Shown here one piece after another: positions 43,624 through 52,858 of a DNA stretch of 64,000 nt; the first letter of the stretch is position 1; each line of letters opens with the position of its first letter. The notes under the pieces are model-generated. The model saw nothing but the letters and a program-made list of their open reading frames with translations, searched no databases and was not told the origin of the DNA. This stretch comes from Calothrix sp. NIES-2098 (GTDB lineage Bacteria > Cyanobacteriota > Cyanobacteriia > Cyanobacteriales > Nostocaceae): positions 2,292,001 through 2,356,000 of the forward strand of contig AP018172.1 in the NCBI GenBank assembly GCA_002368175.1, in the 5' to 3' direction. A program made the position numbers and the translations under genes.

Positions 43624-45309
43624 TTAATACATACGGTCAGCACGTTCAAGACGTAAAAGTAATCTGATGAGTAGGACTGCGATCGCGGCTGCAATTAAAC
43701 CAGTCAAAACTGCTAAGAATACATAATGATTCACCAATAAAATGGTGCCTGAAAGCGTAAATCCACTGATAAGCAAAGCGTAACTAATTCCGATTTGAAT
43801 ATTGCTTTGCCGTCTCAGCAAACGTTCTGTTTCTAGAGAACGGACACGCATACGCATATCGCCGCGCTCTAGCTTTTCTAGTGTATCTTCTAATCTACGT
43901 GGTAAACCAAAAGCAGTTGTACTGACCTGAACTGCTTGGCGACTTAATTCATTGAGGAAGCTATTGCTCTGGTCACCATTCATATTGGTCATAAGCTGCA
44001 TTGCGTAGGGTTTGGCAACTTCCATAAAATTAAATTCTGGATCTAAGCCTTTGCCAACTCCCTCAAGAGTGGAAAAAGCTCGCATCACAAAAGTGAAGGT
44101 TGCGGGAAATCTAAATGGTTGATTATATGCTATTTCATACAGGTCGTCACTGATGGCGGCCACTGATTGATTTTCAAAGGGCTTATCCATGAAATTATCC
44201 AGCATATACTGGACGGAACGCCGGACTGGCCCCATGTCTTCTACTGGTGCGATCGCTCCCAAATCGATCAAAGATTGCACAACGCGATCGCCATCTTTTT
44301 GGGCGATTCCAAACAGGGTTTCCATCAGCCCTTCGCGGATATTGGATTTAATCCGCCCCATCATCCCGAAATCGTAAAATATCAAATCGCCATTTGGGCT
44401 GACAGCAATATTTCCGGGGTGAGGATCGGCGTGGAAAAAGCCATTATTCAGCAGCTGAATTAAGTATGCTTGGGCACCATGACGAGCTATTTCTTTGCGA
44501 TCCAAACCTGCAGCTTCTAAAGCTTCGTATTGGCTAATTTTAATACCTGGGAGATATTCCAAAGTCAGCACTCGCGAAGAAGTGTAACGCCAATGAATTC
44601 TCGGTACTTTTACCCAGTCGTAGCCACGAAAGTTACGCCGAAAAGTATCAGCGTTACGTCCTTCACTTAAGTAATCAATTTCTTCCCAGAGAATTCGACA
44701 ACATTCTTCGTAAATTCCGATCCAATCTCTTCCTCGACCCCATTTGGGATGATTTTGGAAATAACGGGCAATTCCCTTAAGAATTTGTAAATCAATTTCA
44801 AATAGCTTTTTCAGTCCGGGACGCTGAACTTTCACAACCACAGCTTCGCCAGTATAAAGCACAGCTTTGTGGACTTGCCCTAAACTAGCAGCTGCTAAAG
44901 GAATAGGGTCAAAATTCTGGAAAAGCTCCGGAATTTTCTTACCTAATTCTTGCTGAATAATTGCCTCTACTTGCTCGTAGCTAAAGGCGGGTACTTTGTC
45001 TTGTAACTTTGCCAGTTCTTCGACATATTCGATTGGAAAGATATCAGCACGGGTAGAAAATAACTGCCCAACTTTAATAAAGGTAGGCCCTAAATCGAGC
45101 AAGGTATTACGAATCCAGACAGCTTGCGCTTTACGCCTTGCAGCTTGTTTGGCCTCGGTGATTCCGCCTGGATAACTCCAAGCTTTGTTGTATCGCCAAA
45201 GCTTGAACATCAAGGTCAACACAAAAGACCAAATATCTACAAAGCGCCGTCTGCTAGAATAATTTTCCCGATTCCAACGGTATGCCTTGTCTGAATAACC
45301 TTTTTCCAT
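43624..45309 (-). CDS. UbiB/ABC1 (ADCK) family atypical kinase
   Basis: The 561-residue ABC1/UbiB kinase-like ATPase is linked to quinone or prenyl-lipid metabolism in membranes. The family KxGQ motif is in FIKVGQLFSTRADIFP, the alanine-rich nucleotide loop is in AAASLGQVHKA, the lysine is in VVKVQRPG, and the catalytic/metal segment is HADPHPGNIAV with YDFGMMG. Two C-terminal transmembrane helices (QIGISYALLISGFTLSG and VFLAVLTGLIAAAIAVLLIR) anchor it. A GTG at 45360 would add 17 residues; ATG 45309 (MEKGYSDKAYRWNREN) is chosen but the longer form is possible. It is followed by the PP2C gene. The molecular substrate is unknown; plants have plastid relatives. Confidence 0.93.
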   Translation of the reverse strand: MEKGYSDKAYRWNRENYSSRRRFVDIWSFVLTLMFKLWRYNKAWSYPGGITEAKQAARRKAQAVWIRNTLLDLGPTFIKVGQLFSTRADIFPIEYVEELAKLQDKVPAFSYEQVEAIIQQELGKKIPELFQNFDPIPLAAASLGQVHKAVLYTGEAVVVKVQRPGLKKLFEIDLQILKGIARYFQNHPKWGRGRDWIGIYEECCRILWEEIDYLSEGRNADTFRRNFRGYDWVKVPRIHWRYTSSRVLTLEYLPGIKISQYEALEAAGLDRKEIARHGAQAYLIQLLNNGFFHADPHPGNIAVSPNGDLIFYDFGMMGRIKSNIREGLMETLFGIAQKDGDRVVQSLIDLGAIAPVEDMGPVRRSVQYMLDNFMDKPFENQSVAAISDDLYEIAYNQPFRFPATFTFVMRAFSTLEGVGKGLDPEFNFMEVAKPYAMQLMTNMNGDQSNSFLNELSRQAVQVSTTAFGLPRRLEDTLEKLERGDMRMRVRSLETERLLRRQSNIQIGISYALLISGFTLSGTILLVNHYVFLAVLTGLIAAAIAVLLIRLLLRLERADRMY

Positions 45310-45394
45310 ATTTGTTGCGTACCGTTGGTTGTTCACCGAATCACCTGGAAGAAAAGACACTCTGATTCCTAAACTGTTTGCGATCGAATATCAT

Positions 45395-45445
45395 TTGTCC
45401 TTTGTCTGTGCATAAATTTTGACAAATGACCAATGACAAATGACT
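45395..45445. repeat. TTTGTC/GACAAATGAC short repeats
   Basis: Inverted TTTGTCCTTTGTC and TGACAAATGACCAATGACAA units lie between the small conserved gene and the UbiB gene, a further copy of the dispersed Nostocales short repeat. Confidence 0.75.
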
Positions 45446-45475
45446 AAATATGCTTCCTAGTGGATTTTTTCTGTT

Positions 45476-45802
45476 TTACACTGAACTACTACGATACTTC
45501 TGTAATTCGGTACGCAATAGGGCAATTTCAGCTCGCAGTTCATCAATCATGGCTTGCAAATCAACTGGGTCAGATCCGCTTGGCCCGCGTACTGTGGTTG
45601 ATTGACCAGCACTAGCAGCCTCTGCGGCTCGATTTGCCCGTTCTAGCACTTCATCTGTGAACTGGCGCAATTGTTCTCTAGCTTCAGCATCAAATTTGCC
45701 AAGTTCGCTTAAAGCATCAGTCAAGGCGACCTCTAGGCGTTCGTTGACTACTTCAGCAACAGCTCTGCCGACAAAAAAAGCTTGCAAAAGGGGGTTACTC
45801 AT
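45476..45802 (-). CDS. conserved cyanobacterial coiled-coil protein
   Basis: The 108-residue protein begins with a short hydrophobic/helical segment (MSNPLLQAFFVGRAVAEVVN) and continues as an amphipathic helix with a charged heptad pattern (LSELGKFDAEAREQLRQFT). A Ser/Gly-rich linker and a final coiled coil (QAMIDELRAEIALLRTELQ) follow. It looks like a small family shared by cyanobacteria and plastids (DUF6825-like), assigned from memory. It probably oligomerises. The function is unknown. Confidence 0.75.
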   Translation of the reverse strand: MSNPLLQAFFVGRAVAEVVNERLEVALTDALSELGKFDAEAREQLRQFTDEVLERANRAAEAASAGQSTTVRGPSGSDPVDLQAMIDELRAEIALLRTELQKYRSSSV

Positions 45803-46046
45803 AAATTTTTGTTACGTCTCTCCGCAAGAGAATTATAACTTGCTCCTATGCTTTGCGGCTTCTACTGTGGAGATATATATTGGCTGGGCAAAAATCTAGC
45901 CTAGATAGCATTCTTTACCAACCACGGGCAACCTTAGATGAAAAGGGGAAAAGTAAAGATATTTTTTTATTGGTAAGTCCCTGAGAGGCCAAATCAAAGC
46001 GATCGCCCGCCGTGCGATCCTTCATACTGTTTCTGAGGAGAAAGAA

Positions 46047-46532
46047 ATGCCTCTAGTTTATTTCACGCTCAGTATTGCAACTATTTCGACGGGGCTATTC
46101 ACAGGACTGTTGCTGACAATGTTGTTTATCTTCCAACCATTGCTTAATCAATTGTCTGCAACGGAGTATGCTGAACTGATGCAGCGATTCTTAAAAGTGG
46201 CAAGGCGATCGCCTCTTAATATTACATTGATGCTCGTCTCACTTCTGGCTCCGATTCCGGCTTTAGTTGGTATCTATCAATCTGCAAACTGGCTTGCGTT
46301 TGGACTTATTTCCATAGGAATAGTTATTTTTTTCATTGGTATGTTCTTGGTATCTCGATTTTTTAATGAACCTCTGTATGACCAGATTATGGGCTGGTCA
46401 GCCAATAATCCACCCCCAGACTGGGAGGCGGCACGTAAGCAATGGCATATCCTGAATCTAGTTCGTGTATGTGCTTCAGGCACCGCGTTTATTATGTTCC
46501 TGATTACCATCAACTTTTGTGCCTTTCTTTAA
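46047..46532 (+). CDS. DUF1772-like small membrane protein
   Basis: The 161-residue integral membrane protein has four predicted helices (about 8-32, 55-75, 82-105 and 140-160) and a polar loop with NEPLYDQIMGW and PPPDWEAARKQWHILNLVR. The loop pattern (NxPxxDxxxxW...W...RxxW...N.vR) fits DUF1772, a family related to anthrone oxygenase-like proteins. GAGGAG 9 nt upstream is a strong ribosome binding site. It is monocistronic next to the metal-response island, with no evidence that it belongs to it. Confidence 0.8.
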   Translation: MPLVYFTLSIATISTGLFTGLLLTMLFIFQPLLNQLSATEYAELMQRFLKVARRSPLNITLMLVSLLAPIPALVGIYQSANWLAFGLISIGIVIFFIGMFLVSRFFNEPLYDQIMGWSANNPPPDWEAARKQWHILNLVRVCASGTAFIMFLITINFCAFL

Positions 46533-46591
46533 AGCCAAGATGTATCCCCGACTTTTCCCAGTGTCAGTAATTCTCGATATTATTTCCAGTA

Positions 46592-47587
46592 TCAGCTTGC
46601 AACATTTATCCAAAAATCAGCAGTGATGATTTTGCCATTGCGGTTGAACTGACCCCAAAGCTTATACTTTCCTGGTTGCGGAAAGCTAGTCATAAAATGA
46701 ACCTGCCCAGTTGGGGCATTTTGTAGTGCGTGAGCATGGATGTAATCTGCTGCTGTTAATGAGTTTGACTGTCGCAGGATGACTAAATGTCCTTTTTCTC
46801 CCAAGTAAGGCTGTAAGTCTGTAAGCGGTTGATTATTAGAAGCATCTTGTAATTTAAACATTAAAGTGACTTCTTTACCTGCTTTTACAGTTGGTTCAGA
46901 AAGAGCAAGATTGACTTGAGTATCATTAAAAGTTTTACTACGCTTAATGTCAATTTCTGGAGCAGCAATAGTGATTCCAGGAACTTGGGTTTTTATTACT
47001 GATATTTGTTCTGTTTGACTAGCAGGTTTGTAATCACTAAAAAATGTGTAACCGCCTGCTTGGGGAAAACTGGCTTCAACTTCAAACTGCCCGTTATTTT
47101 TATATATAGGATGAAGATGACTGAAAAATTGAAGATCGTCACTAACAATAATTAAGTGCATGAGCTTTTCTTGGAAGGTGTCAAACTTGGCGATCGCCTT
47201 CCCATTTAAATCTTGAATGTAAATCAATATCGGAATACTTTTATTCGCAGTGATATTACTAGAAACTTTGAGTTTTGCTTGAGTCAATGCTTTCTTCTCC
47301 CCATGAACTGCGCTACTTGTTGAATGTTCTCCATGATGGGTCTCACTCATTGAATGCTCCTCATGCTGATGTGTGGTAACAGATATTGCTTTTTCTTCAG
47401 CTTTAGGTAATAATGAGCAACTTTGAGCTATTACCAAAGTGGTAGTTATAGCAATTGCGTTTAGAAATCGATTTATTTTATTTTTAAACGCAGAGGGGCG
47501 CAAAGATTTACGCAGAGGTAAAGCAGAGGTTTTATTAGAGCTATTGGAGTTGTTACAAAAATTTGGAATTATCTGTTTTATATTCAT
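46592..47587 (-). CDS. His-rich envelope protein of the metal-response island
   Basis: The 331-residue exported protein has a hydrophobic segment with a lipoprotein-like end (FLNAIAITTTLVIAQSCSLL, Cys about residue 57). A His-rich spacer follows (HQHEEHSMSETHHGEH), then two beta-sandwich modules containing HLIIVSDDLQFFSHLHP (about 140-160) and HLVIL...YIHAHAL (about 275-300). Such HLHP-type modules suggest metal, probably copper, binding in the periplasm. The first 40 residues before the hydrophobic segment are encoded by a dispersed CGCAGAGG-type repeat (47488-47530), so the N-terminus is abnormally long. The gene is preceded by MerR-type promoter 47668-47699, which places it in the regulon. 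The family has no name that I can give with confidence. Confidence 0.8.
   Translation of the reverse strand: MNIKQIIPNFCNNSNSSNKTSALPLRKSLRPSAFKNKINRFLNAIAITTTLVIAQSCSLLPKAEEKAISVTTHQHEEHSMSETHHGEHSTSSAVHGEKKALTQAKLKVSSNITANKSIPILIYIQDLNGKAIAKFDTFQEKLMHLIIVSDDLQFFSHLHPIYKNNGQFEVEASFPQAGGYTFFSDYKPASQTEQISVIKTQVPGITIAAPEIDIKRSKTFNDTQVNLALSEPTVKAGKEVTLMFKLQDASNNQPLTDLQPYLGEKGHLVILRQSNSLTAADYIHAHALQNAPTGQVHFMTSFPQPGKYKLWGQFNRNGKIITADFWINVAS
47488..47530 (-). repeat. CGCAGAGG dispersed repeat within the signal-region coding sequence
   Basis: AACGCAGAGGGGCGCAAAGA followed by TTTACGCAGAGGTAAAGCAG is the ACGCAGAGG-type short repeat common between genes in these cyanobacteria. Here it is in frame and encodes SALPLRKSLRPSAFK ahead of the hydrophobic segment. 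Confidence 0.7.
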
Positions 47588-47667
47588 CACATTTAATCCT
47601 CATTGAGAATGACTAATTTTTGAAGATGGCTGAGTAGTTTTATCAATTATCTACTCAACATGAAATT

Positions 47668-47699
47668 ACTTTAAATTGTCTAGTTAACTGGAGAGTCAA
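47668..47699 (-). promoter_or_regulatory. MerR-type promoter A (His-rich envelope gene)
   Basis: On the minus strand TTGACT (-35, 47694-47699) and TAAAGT (-10, 47668-47673) are 20 bp apart. The spacer starts CTCCAGTTAACTAG, an imperfect dyad (the right half has a TAG in place of TGG). The long spacer is the signature of promoters that MerR-family activators untwist. It lies 81 nt upstream of the start of the gene at 47587. Confidence 0.8.
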
Positions 47700-47812
47700 G
47701 AGGTAAAAATAATAAAAAATCAGTTAGTTTTTTATTTTATAGATATAAAAATCACTCCATTATTTAAAATAAACGTGCTTTGGGATTGTATTTATTAGAT
47801 TAAATTTGAACT

Positions 47813-48220
47813 TCAAGTAATAATAGGACAAATTGTTGAATGATAGGTTTCTGGTTGAATTTCCCAGGCTGAAAGCAGTCTTTCTAAATCTTGCCGCAGA
47901 ATGAGTAACTGTTGAATCTGTTCATCAATCGCTTGTACCTTATCCTCTAGCTTAGTTTTTATATGTTCACAAGGTAATTCTCCCTCATCATGAACATTCA
48001 AAAATTCTTTGATTTCGGCTAAAGATAAACCCAGGCTTTGGGCGCGTTTAATAAAATGCAGGCGAGCTAAAACATCAGTATTAAATAATTTAAATCCGCC
48101 CTCGGTTCTGCCTGATGATTTGAGTAGTCTAAGCTCCTCATAGTAGCGAATGGTTTTGATTGGTACGCCACTTTCTTTGGCAACTGAACCAATCAGTTTT
48201 GATTCTTCTTGAACTAGCAT
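47813..48220 (-). CDS. MerR-family metal-responsive regulator (copy 1)
   Basis: The 135-residue regulator has a winged helix (IGSVAKESGVPIKTIRYYEE, about 12-31), a hinge and a long dimerisation coiled coil (about 82-115). Metal-binding candidates are Cys in ELPCEHIK (position like Cys79 of ZntR) and Cys in STICPII near the C-terminus. The two-cysteine CxxxxxxxC loop of CueR is absent. It would activate the five TTGAC[T/A]CTCCA-type promoters in this island when it binds a metal, probably Cu or a related ion. It is paralogous to the regulator at 54039 (about 80-85% identical). Its own promoter (B) shows it is autoregulated. Metal identity is inferred from the neighbours. Confidence 0.92.
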   Translation of the reverse strand: MLVQEESKLIGSVAKESGVPIKTIRYYEELRLLKSSGRTEGGFKLFNTDVLARLHFIKRAQSLGLSLAEIKEFLNVHDEGELPCEHIKTKLEDKVQAIDEQIQQLLILRQDLERLLSAWEIQPETYHSTICPIIT

Positions 48221-48254
48221 ACTGATTTCTCTCTCCGATTTAGCCCTTTACCTT

Positions 48255-48286
48255 ATCCTAAATTCTCCAGTTAGCTGGAGAGTCAA
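48255..48286 (-). promoter_or_regulatory. MerR-type promoter B (merR copy 1)
   Basis: On the minus strand TTGACT (48281-48286), a 20-bp spacer with the perfect dyad CTCCAGCTAACTGGAG, and TAGGAT (-10, 48255-48260). It lies 35 nt upstream of the regulator start at 48220 and downstream of the RND pump stop at 48304, so the regulator has its own promoter. Confidence 0.88.
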
Positions 48287-48303
48287 GTATCAATATCTCC
48301 TGA

Positions 48304-51300
48304 TTATTTGGCTAATTCACCTGCTGGATATTTAGCCTTTGGTACACTTGCAAATCGCAGGCGAATCTGGGTAATGACGATATACAGGATAGGTACTACA
48401 AACAAACTCAAGAAAGTTGCAACAAACATTCCACCAAAGACAGCCGTACCAAGAGATTGTCGGCTAGCTGAACCTGCGCCTGTAGCGGCAGCAAGCGGCC
48501 AAGTTCCTAGTAGAGTAGAAATAGCAGTCATGATAATTGGTCGTAAGCGTTCGCCAGAAGCTTTCAAGGCTGCTTTAGTAATCGAAAACCCTTGTTCGCG
48601 TAATTGGTTAGCAAATTCAACAATTAAAATTGCATTTTTACTAGCTAAACCAATTAACATGACTAATCCAACCTGGCAATAAACATCGTTATATAAGCCG
48701 CGCCATGATTGAGCTAACAATGCTCCTAAAACGGCTAAGGGAACTGACAATAAAATAATCAAAGGGTCTACGAAGTTATTGTATTGAGCAGCTAGCACTA
48801 AGAAAACAAAGAAAATTCCTAGACCAAAAATAATTGGTGCTTGACCACCAGACTCTAATTCTTCTAAGGTAATACCCGACCATTCGTAGCTCATGTTTTT
48901 TGGCAAAACATTAGCGGCTAAATTTTTCATGGCTTCTATTGCTTGTCCAGAACTGAAACCAGGAGCGGCTGCACCATTGATTTCTATTGATCGATACAGG
49001 TTATAGTGGTTAATTGTTTGCGGCCCGGTGGTTGGCGTAACCTTCACCAAACTACTGAGGGAAATCATCTCACCCCGCCCGGAACGCACATATAGTTGTC
49101 CAATATCTTCTGGGTTAGCGCGAAACTGTTGATCTGCTTGGACATAGACTCGGTAAGTGCGACCAAAAGCATTAAAGTCGTTGACGTAGCGCGAACCGAT
49201 GAAAGTCTGCAATGTGCTAAAAATATCTCTAACAGGGACTTGTAAGGCTTCGGCTTTTTCTCGATCTACTTCAATAAGTAACTGTGGTGCATTAGCGGTG
49301 TAGGTACTGAATACTCCTTGCAGTCCTGGTGTTTGATTAGCTTTGCCGATTAAATCGTGGCTAATTTTGACTAAATTATTGATATCACTGTTATTTCTGT
49401 CTCCTCTATCTTGCAGCTGAAACACAAAACCACCCACACTCCCTAAACTTTGAATAGTCGGAGGATTTACCGCAAACACGGCTGCGTCTTTAATTGCTGA
49501 CAACCCACCTCTAGCTTGATTAACAATTGCTGATGCAGTTTGTTCGGCTGTTTTTCGGACATCCCAAGATTTTAGCGGTGCAAATATCAAGCCTCGGTTG
49601 GGAGTATTACCACTAAAACCCACACCACCCATTGCAAAAGTACCTTGAATCTCTGGGATTTTCAGCAGTGTTTTTTCTGCTTGCTTCGCAACTTCACGGG
49701 TGTAATTGAGAGAAGTGCCATCTGGCCCCTGCATTAAATTAATAAAATAACCTTGGTCTTCTTCTGGTAAAAATGCTGTCGGAACGCGCAGGTACAGCCA
49801 GCCTGTCCAAACCAAAGATGCAATAAACAGTACCACAACAACGATTTTAAAGTTGATCAGCAACCGGAGAATTTGTTGATACCCTTTTTGCATCCAGTCA
49901 AGTAACCAATTAATCGCTGCAAAAATCCAGCCTAGTAAACCGCGTGGTTTTTGAGTTTTCCGCAACAATATAGCTGCCAAAGCAGGAGTTAAGGTAATAG
50001 CAATAAAAGTCGAAAGTACAATTGAGAAAGCGATCGTCAGTGCAAATTGTTTATATAGTTGTCCCGTTGTTCCAGGGAAGAATCCCACAGGAATAAACAT
50101 AGCCATGAGTACGAGGGATGTGGCAATGACCGCCCCAAACAGTTCTTTCATTGATTCGCTAGCCGCTTGGCGCGGATTCATCCTTTTACTCTGGATAAAG
50201 CGGTTAATTTGTTCGACAATGATGATTGCATCGTCTACCACCATCCCCGACCCTAAAGTCAAACCAAACAAAGTCAAGCTGTTAAGTGAAAAATCGAAAA
50301 CCTTTACAAAGGCAAACGTCCCAATTAAAGAAACCGGAATTGTAATTGCGGGAATGAGGGTAGTGCGCCAGTCTTGTAAGAAAACAAAAATTACTAAAAC
50401 AACCAGCACAATTGATTCCAATAAATTTTTGACAACTTCTTGGCGAGACGCTTCGACAAATAGTGAAGAATCATAGGGAAATTCATATTTCAAACCAGGT
50501 GGAAAGTCCTTTGCAATTTGCTCCATTTCGGCTTTTACCGCATTGGCAATGTTTAAAGCATTGCTCCCAGGAATTTGCAGGATTTGATAGCCAACAGCAA
50601 CGTGACCACTATAGCGAGCAAAGGAACTATAATTTTCTGCCCCCAGTTCAGCACGACCAACATCTTTAAGCTTGACAAGTGTGCCATCTGTACTCGCTTT
50701 GATGACCATGTTTTCAAATTCGTCAGCTTCTTTTAACCGCCCTTGGGTTTGCAACTCAATTTGATACATTTGCCCATTTGGTGCGGGTGGCTGTCCAATA
50801 CTACCGATACCTAACTGTAAGTTTTGTTGGTTAAGGGCGTTAATTACATCCTCTGTCGTAAGCTTGCGATTAGCCAGTTGAGTCGGGTCAAGCCATAAGC
50901 GCATCGCATAGCGGCGATCGCCAAAAGTCGCAATGTTACCTACACCTTTGATGCGTCTGAGGCGGTCTAAAACATAAAGGTCGGCGTAGTTACTAATAAA
51001 AGTATCATCGTACTTATCGCCTTCACTATATAAAGCCATCGCTAAGACAATACCACTCGATTGCTTTGTGACAGAAACGCCTGTTTGTCGGACAACTTCT
51101 GGCAATTTTGGTTCTGCAAGCAAGACTCGATTCTGCACATCAGCCGCAGCAGTATCAATGTCATACCCTTGATCAAAAGTAACGACGATGTTACTAGTAC
51201 CGTCACTGCTGCTAGTTGAAGTGATATATTTCAAGCCTTCGACACCATTAATTTGTCGTTCTAGAACTGTTGTAACTGTATCTTCTACAACTTGGGCGCT

Positions 51301-51459
51301 AGCACCAATATAATTAGCGGTGACATTGATTTGTACGGGGCTGATATCTGGGTACTGCTCTACTGGTAGTAGCGGAATACTGATTATACCTACCATGAGC
51401 ATTACTAAAGCGCAGGCGATCGCAAATACAGGTCGCTTGATAAAAAAATTCGCAAACAT
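48304..51459 (-). CDS. RND efflux pump, HAE1 (AcrB-like) family
   Basis: The 1051-residue inner-membrane pump is driven by proton motive force. It has the standard RND layout with twelve transmembrane helices and two large periplasmic loops. FIKRPVFAIACALVMLMVG is the first helix and VVDDAIIIVEQINRF in TM4 carries the paired Asp of the proton relay. This is the HAE1 (hydrophobic/amphiphilic drug) subfamily, not the CusA heavy-metal type. Even so, it is embedded in a MerR-controlled metal operon, 35 nt downstream of its HlyD adaptor gene. It may be recruited to expel a metal complex or to respond to a metal-containing toxicant. No outer-membrane factor (TolC) is encoded nearby. Confidence 0.96.
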   Translation of the reverse strand: MFANFFIKRPVFAIACALVMLMVGIISIPLLPVEQYPDISPVQINVTANYIGASAQVVEDTVTTVLERQINGVEGLKYITSTSSSDGTSNIVVTFDQGYDIDTAAADVQNRVLLAEPKLPEVVRQTGVSVTKQSSGIVLAMALYSEGDKYDDTFISNYADLYVLDRLRRIKGVGNIATFGDRRYAMRLWLDPTQLANRKLTTEDVINALNQQNLQLGIGSIGQPPAPNGQMYQIELQTQGRLKEADEFENMVIKASTDGTLVKLKDVGRAELGAENYSSFARYSGHVAVGYQILQIPGSNALNIANAVKAEMEQIAKDFPPGLKYEFPYDSSLFVEASRQEVVKNLLESIVLVVLVIFVFLQDWRTTLIPAITIPVSLIGTFAFVKVFDFSLNSLTLFGLTLGSGMVVDDAIIIVEQINRFIQSKRMNPRQAASESMKELFGAVIATSLVLMAMFIPVGFFPGTTGQLYKQFALTIAFSIVLSTFIAITLTPALAAILLRKTQKPRGLLGWIFAAINWLLDWMQKGYQQILRLLINFKIVVVVLFIASLVWTGWLYLRVPTAFLPEEDQGYFINLMQGPDGTSLNYTREVAKQAEKTLLKIPEIQGTFAMGGVGFSGNTPNRGLIFAPLKSWDVRKTAEQTASAIVNQARGGLSAIKDAAVFAVNPPTIQSLGSVGGFVFQLQDRGDRNNSDINNLVKISHDLIGKANQTPGLQGVFSTYTANAPQLLIEVDREKAEALQVPVRDIFSTLQTFIGSRYVNDFNAFGRTYRVYVQADQQFRANPEDIGQLYVRSGRGEMISLSSLVKVTPTTGPQTINHYNLYRSIEINGAAAPGFSSGQAIEAMKNLAANVLPKNMSYEWSGITLEELESGGQAPIIFGLGIFFVFLVLAAQYNNFVDPLIILLSVPLAVLGALLAQSWRGLYNDVYCQVGLVMLIGLASKNAILIVEFANQLREQGFSITKAALKASGERLRPIIMTAISTLLGTWPLAAATGAGSASRQSLGTAVFGGMFVATFLSLFVVPILYIVITQIRLRFASVPKAKYPAGELAK

Positions 51460-51494
51460 AGACTTATTCTTTCTGGGTAAAAATCTGGATTTAA

Positions 51495-52805
51495 CTAAGG
51501 TTCAGGAATAATAGGTGCGCCATCTCTTAAATTGAGCAAACCGGAAACAACAATTTTCTCGCCTGCGGTTAACCCTTTCACCACTTGATACTGGTTACCT
51601 TGGATACTACCTAGCTCTACGGGTTTGAGCCTTGCTACTAACTGCGATCGCTTGGGTGATGATTCAGCTACATAAACAAAAGTTTCTCCAGCCAAACGGA
51701 TGACGGTTGAAGTGGGAATTAATACTCCTGGGCGCTTGTCCCAAATCACTTTAGCTTTAACAAATTGGTCGGCTCGCAACTGTCTGCGGGAATTATCAAA
51801 CAGTGATTTTACTAAGACTGACTGCGTATCGTTGGCTGTGTTGGGAGCGATGAAAAATATGCGACTGCTTCCGAGATTTTTACCCCGTTCGTCAATTAAC
51901 TGTAATGTCATTCCTGGACGCAATCGGGTTGCTTGCTGAACTGGTACGGAGATATTAACTTCTAGAGTTTGATTTTCGGTGATAGTTGCTAATCCTGTCG
52001 AAGTATCAACAAAATCACCGATTTTGATGGGTATGTCGCCTACTTTGCCAGCAAAGGGAGCAGTAATTTTGTAGTATTTCAACTGGACTTGTTGTTGCTT
52101 GGTAGCTGCTTGAGCTTGCTGTACGGCTTTTTCGGCTTGAGAAATCGCAGCTTTTTGGGCTTGGATTTGGGCATCAATTGCATTCAAACTGGCTTTAGCT
52201 GTAGCTAGTTTGTTAGCGTATTGATCCTGAGTCTGACGAGATATCGCACCTTCCGCAGCCAGGTAAGAGTACCTTTGGTAGTCCAACTCGTTTAGCTTGA
52301 CATCAGCTTGTTTGGATAAACGTTCAGCTTCTATAGATTTGAGAGTTGCTTTTGCATTTTCGAGTTGCGATCGCGCCGCCATTGCAGCCGCATTCATACC
52401 GCTAACTGCTGCTTTTTGTTCTTCCGCATCTATTTGCAGAATTGGTGTACCTGCTTTTACCTCATCGCCGGATCTCACAAAAATCTGACCAATCTGTCCT
52501 TGAATTCTGGGACGGAGAGTAACTGAACGATGCGATCGCAGGTTAGCAATAAAATTTGAACTTTGTTCAACTGTGCTGGTTTGTAGCGATGATAATTTTA
52601 CTTTTACGCCAGCAGGTGCAGCAGCTGTCGCTACTGGGGGTTTTTGACTGGGAGTAAGCACACGCCAAACGGCAATACTTCCACCTGCTAATAGTAGAGT
52701 GAGCAATAGCCAAAGCCAAGGTCTTTTTGAGTGTGGTAACTGTAATTCAGTCTCAAAATCATCGTCTAAATCTAGAATAGGAGTTTGATTTTCCAAGGGG
52801 TTCAT
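51495..52805 (-). CDS. HlyD-type periplasmic adaptor of an RND pump
   Basis: The 436-residue membrane fusion protein has a single anchor (about 29-48, PWLWLLLTLLLAGGSIAVW), a lipoyl half (about 88-118, VTLRPRIQGQIGQIFVRSGD), a long coiled-coil hairpin (about 120-240, including AAISQAEKAVQQAQAATKQQ), a second lipoyl half (ITAPFAGKVGDIPIKIGDFV) and a beta-barrel/membrane-proximal C-terminus. It couples the RND pump to an outer-membrane channel. The pump gene starts 35 nt downstream. The CopZ-like gene is 100 nt upstream with a hairpin between, so the three may share promoter C. Confidence 0.95.
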   Translation of the reverse strand: MNPLENQTPILDLDDDFETELQLPHSKRPWLWLLLTLLLAGGSIAVWRVLTPSQKPPVATAAAPAGVKVKLSSLQTSTVEQSSNFIANLRSHRSVTLRPRIQGQIGQIFVRSGDEVKAGTPILQIDAEEQKAAVSGMNAAAMAARSQLENAKATLKSIEAERLSKQADVKLNELDYQRYSYLAAEGAISRQTQDQYANKLATAKASLNAIDAQIQAQKAAISQAEKAVQQAQAATKQQQVQLKYYKITAPFAGKVGDIPIKIGDFVDTSTGLATITENQTLEVNISVPVQQATRLRPGMTLQLIDERGKNLGSSRIFFIAPNTANDTQSVLVKSLFDNSRRQLRADQFVKAKVIWDKRPGVLIPTSTVIRLAGETFVYVAESSPKRSQLVARLKPVELGSIQGNQYQVVKGLTAGEKIVVSGLLNLRDGAPIIPEP

Positions 52806-52858
52806 GTTTGAGAAATTCCTGTAAATTAAGTTGAGCCAAAATAAATTGAGAAATTTCC

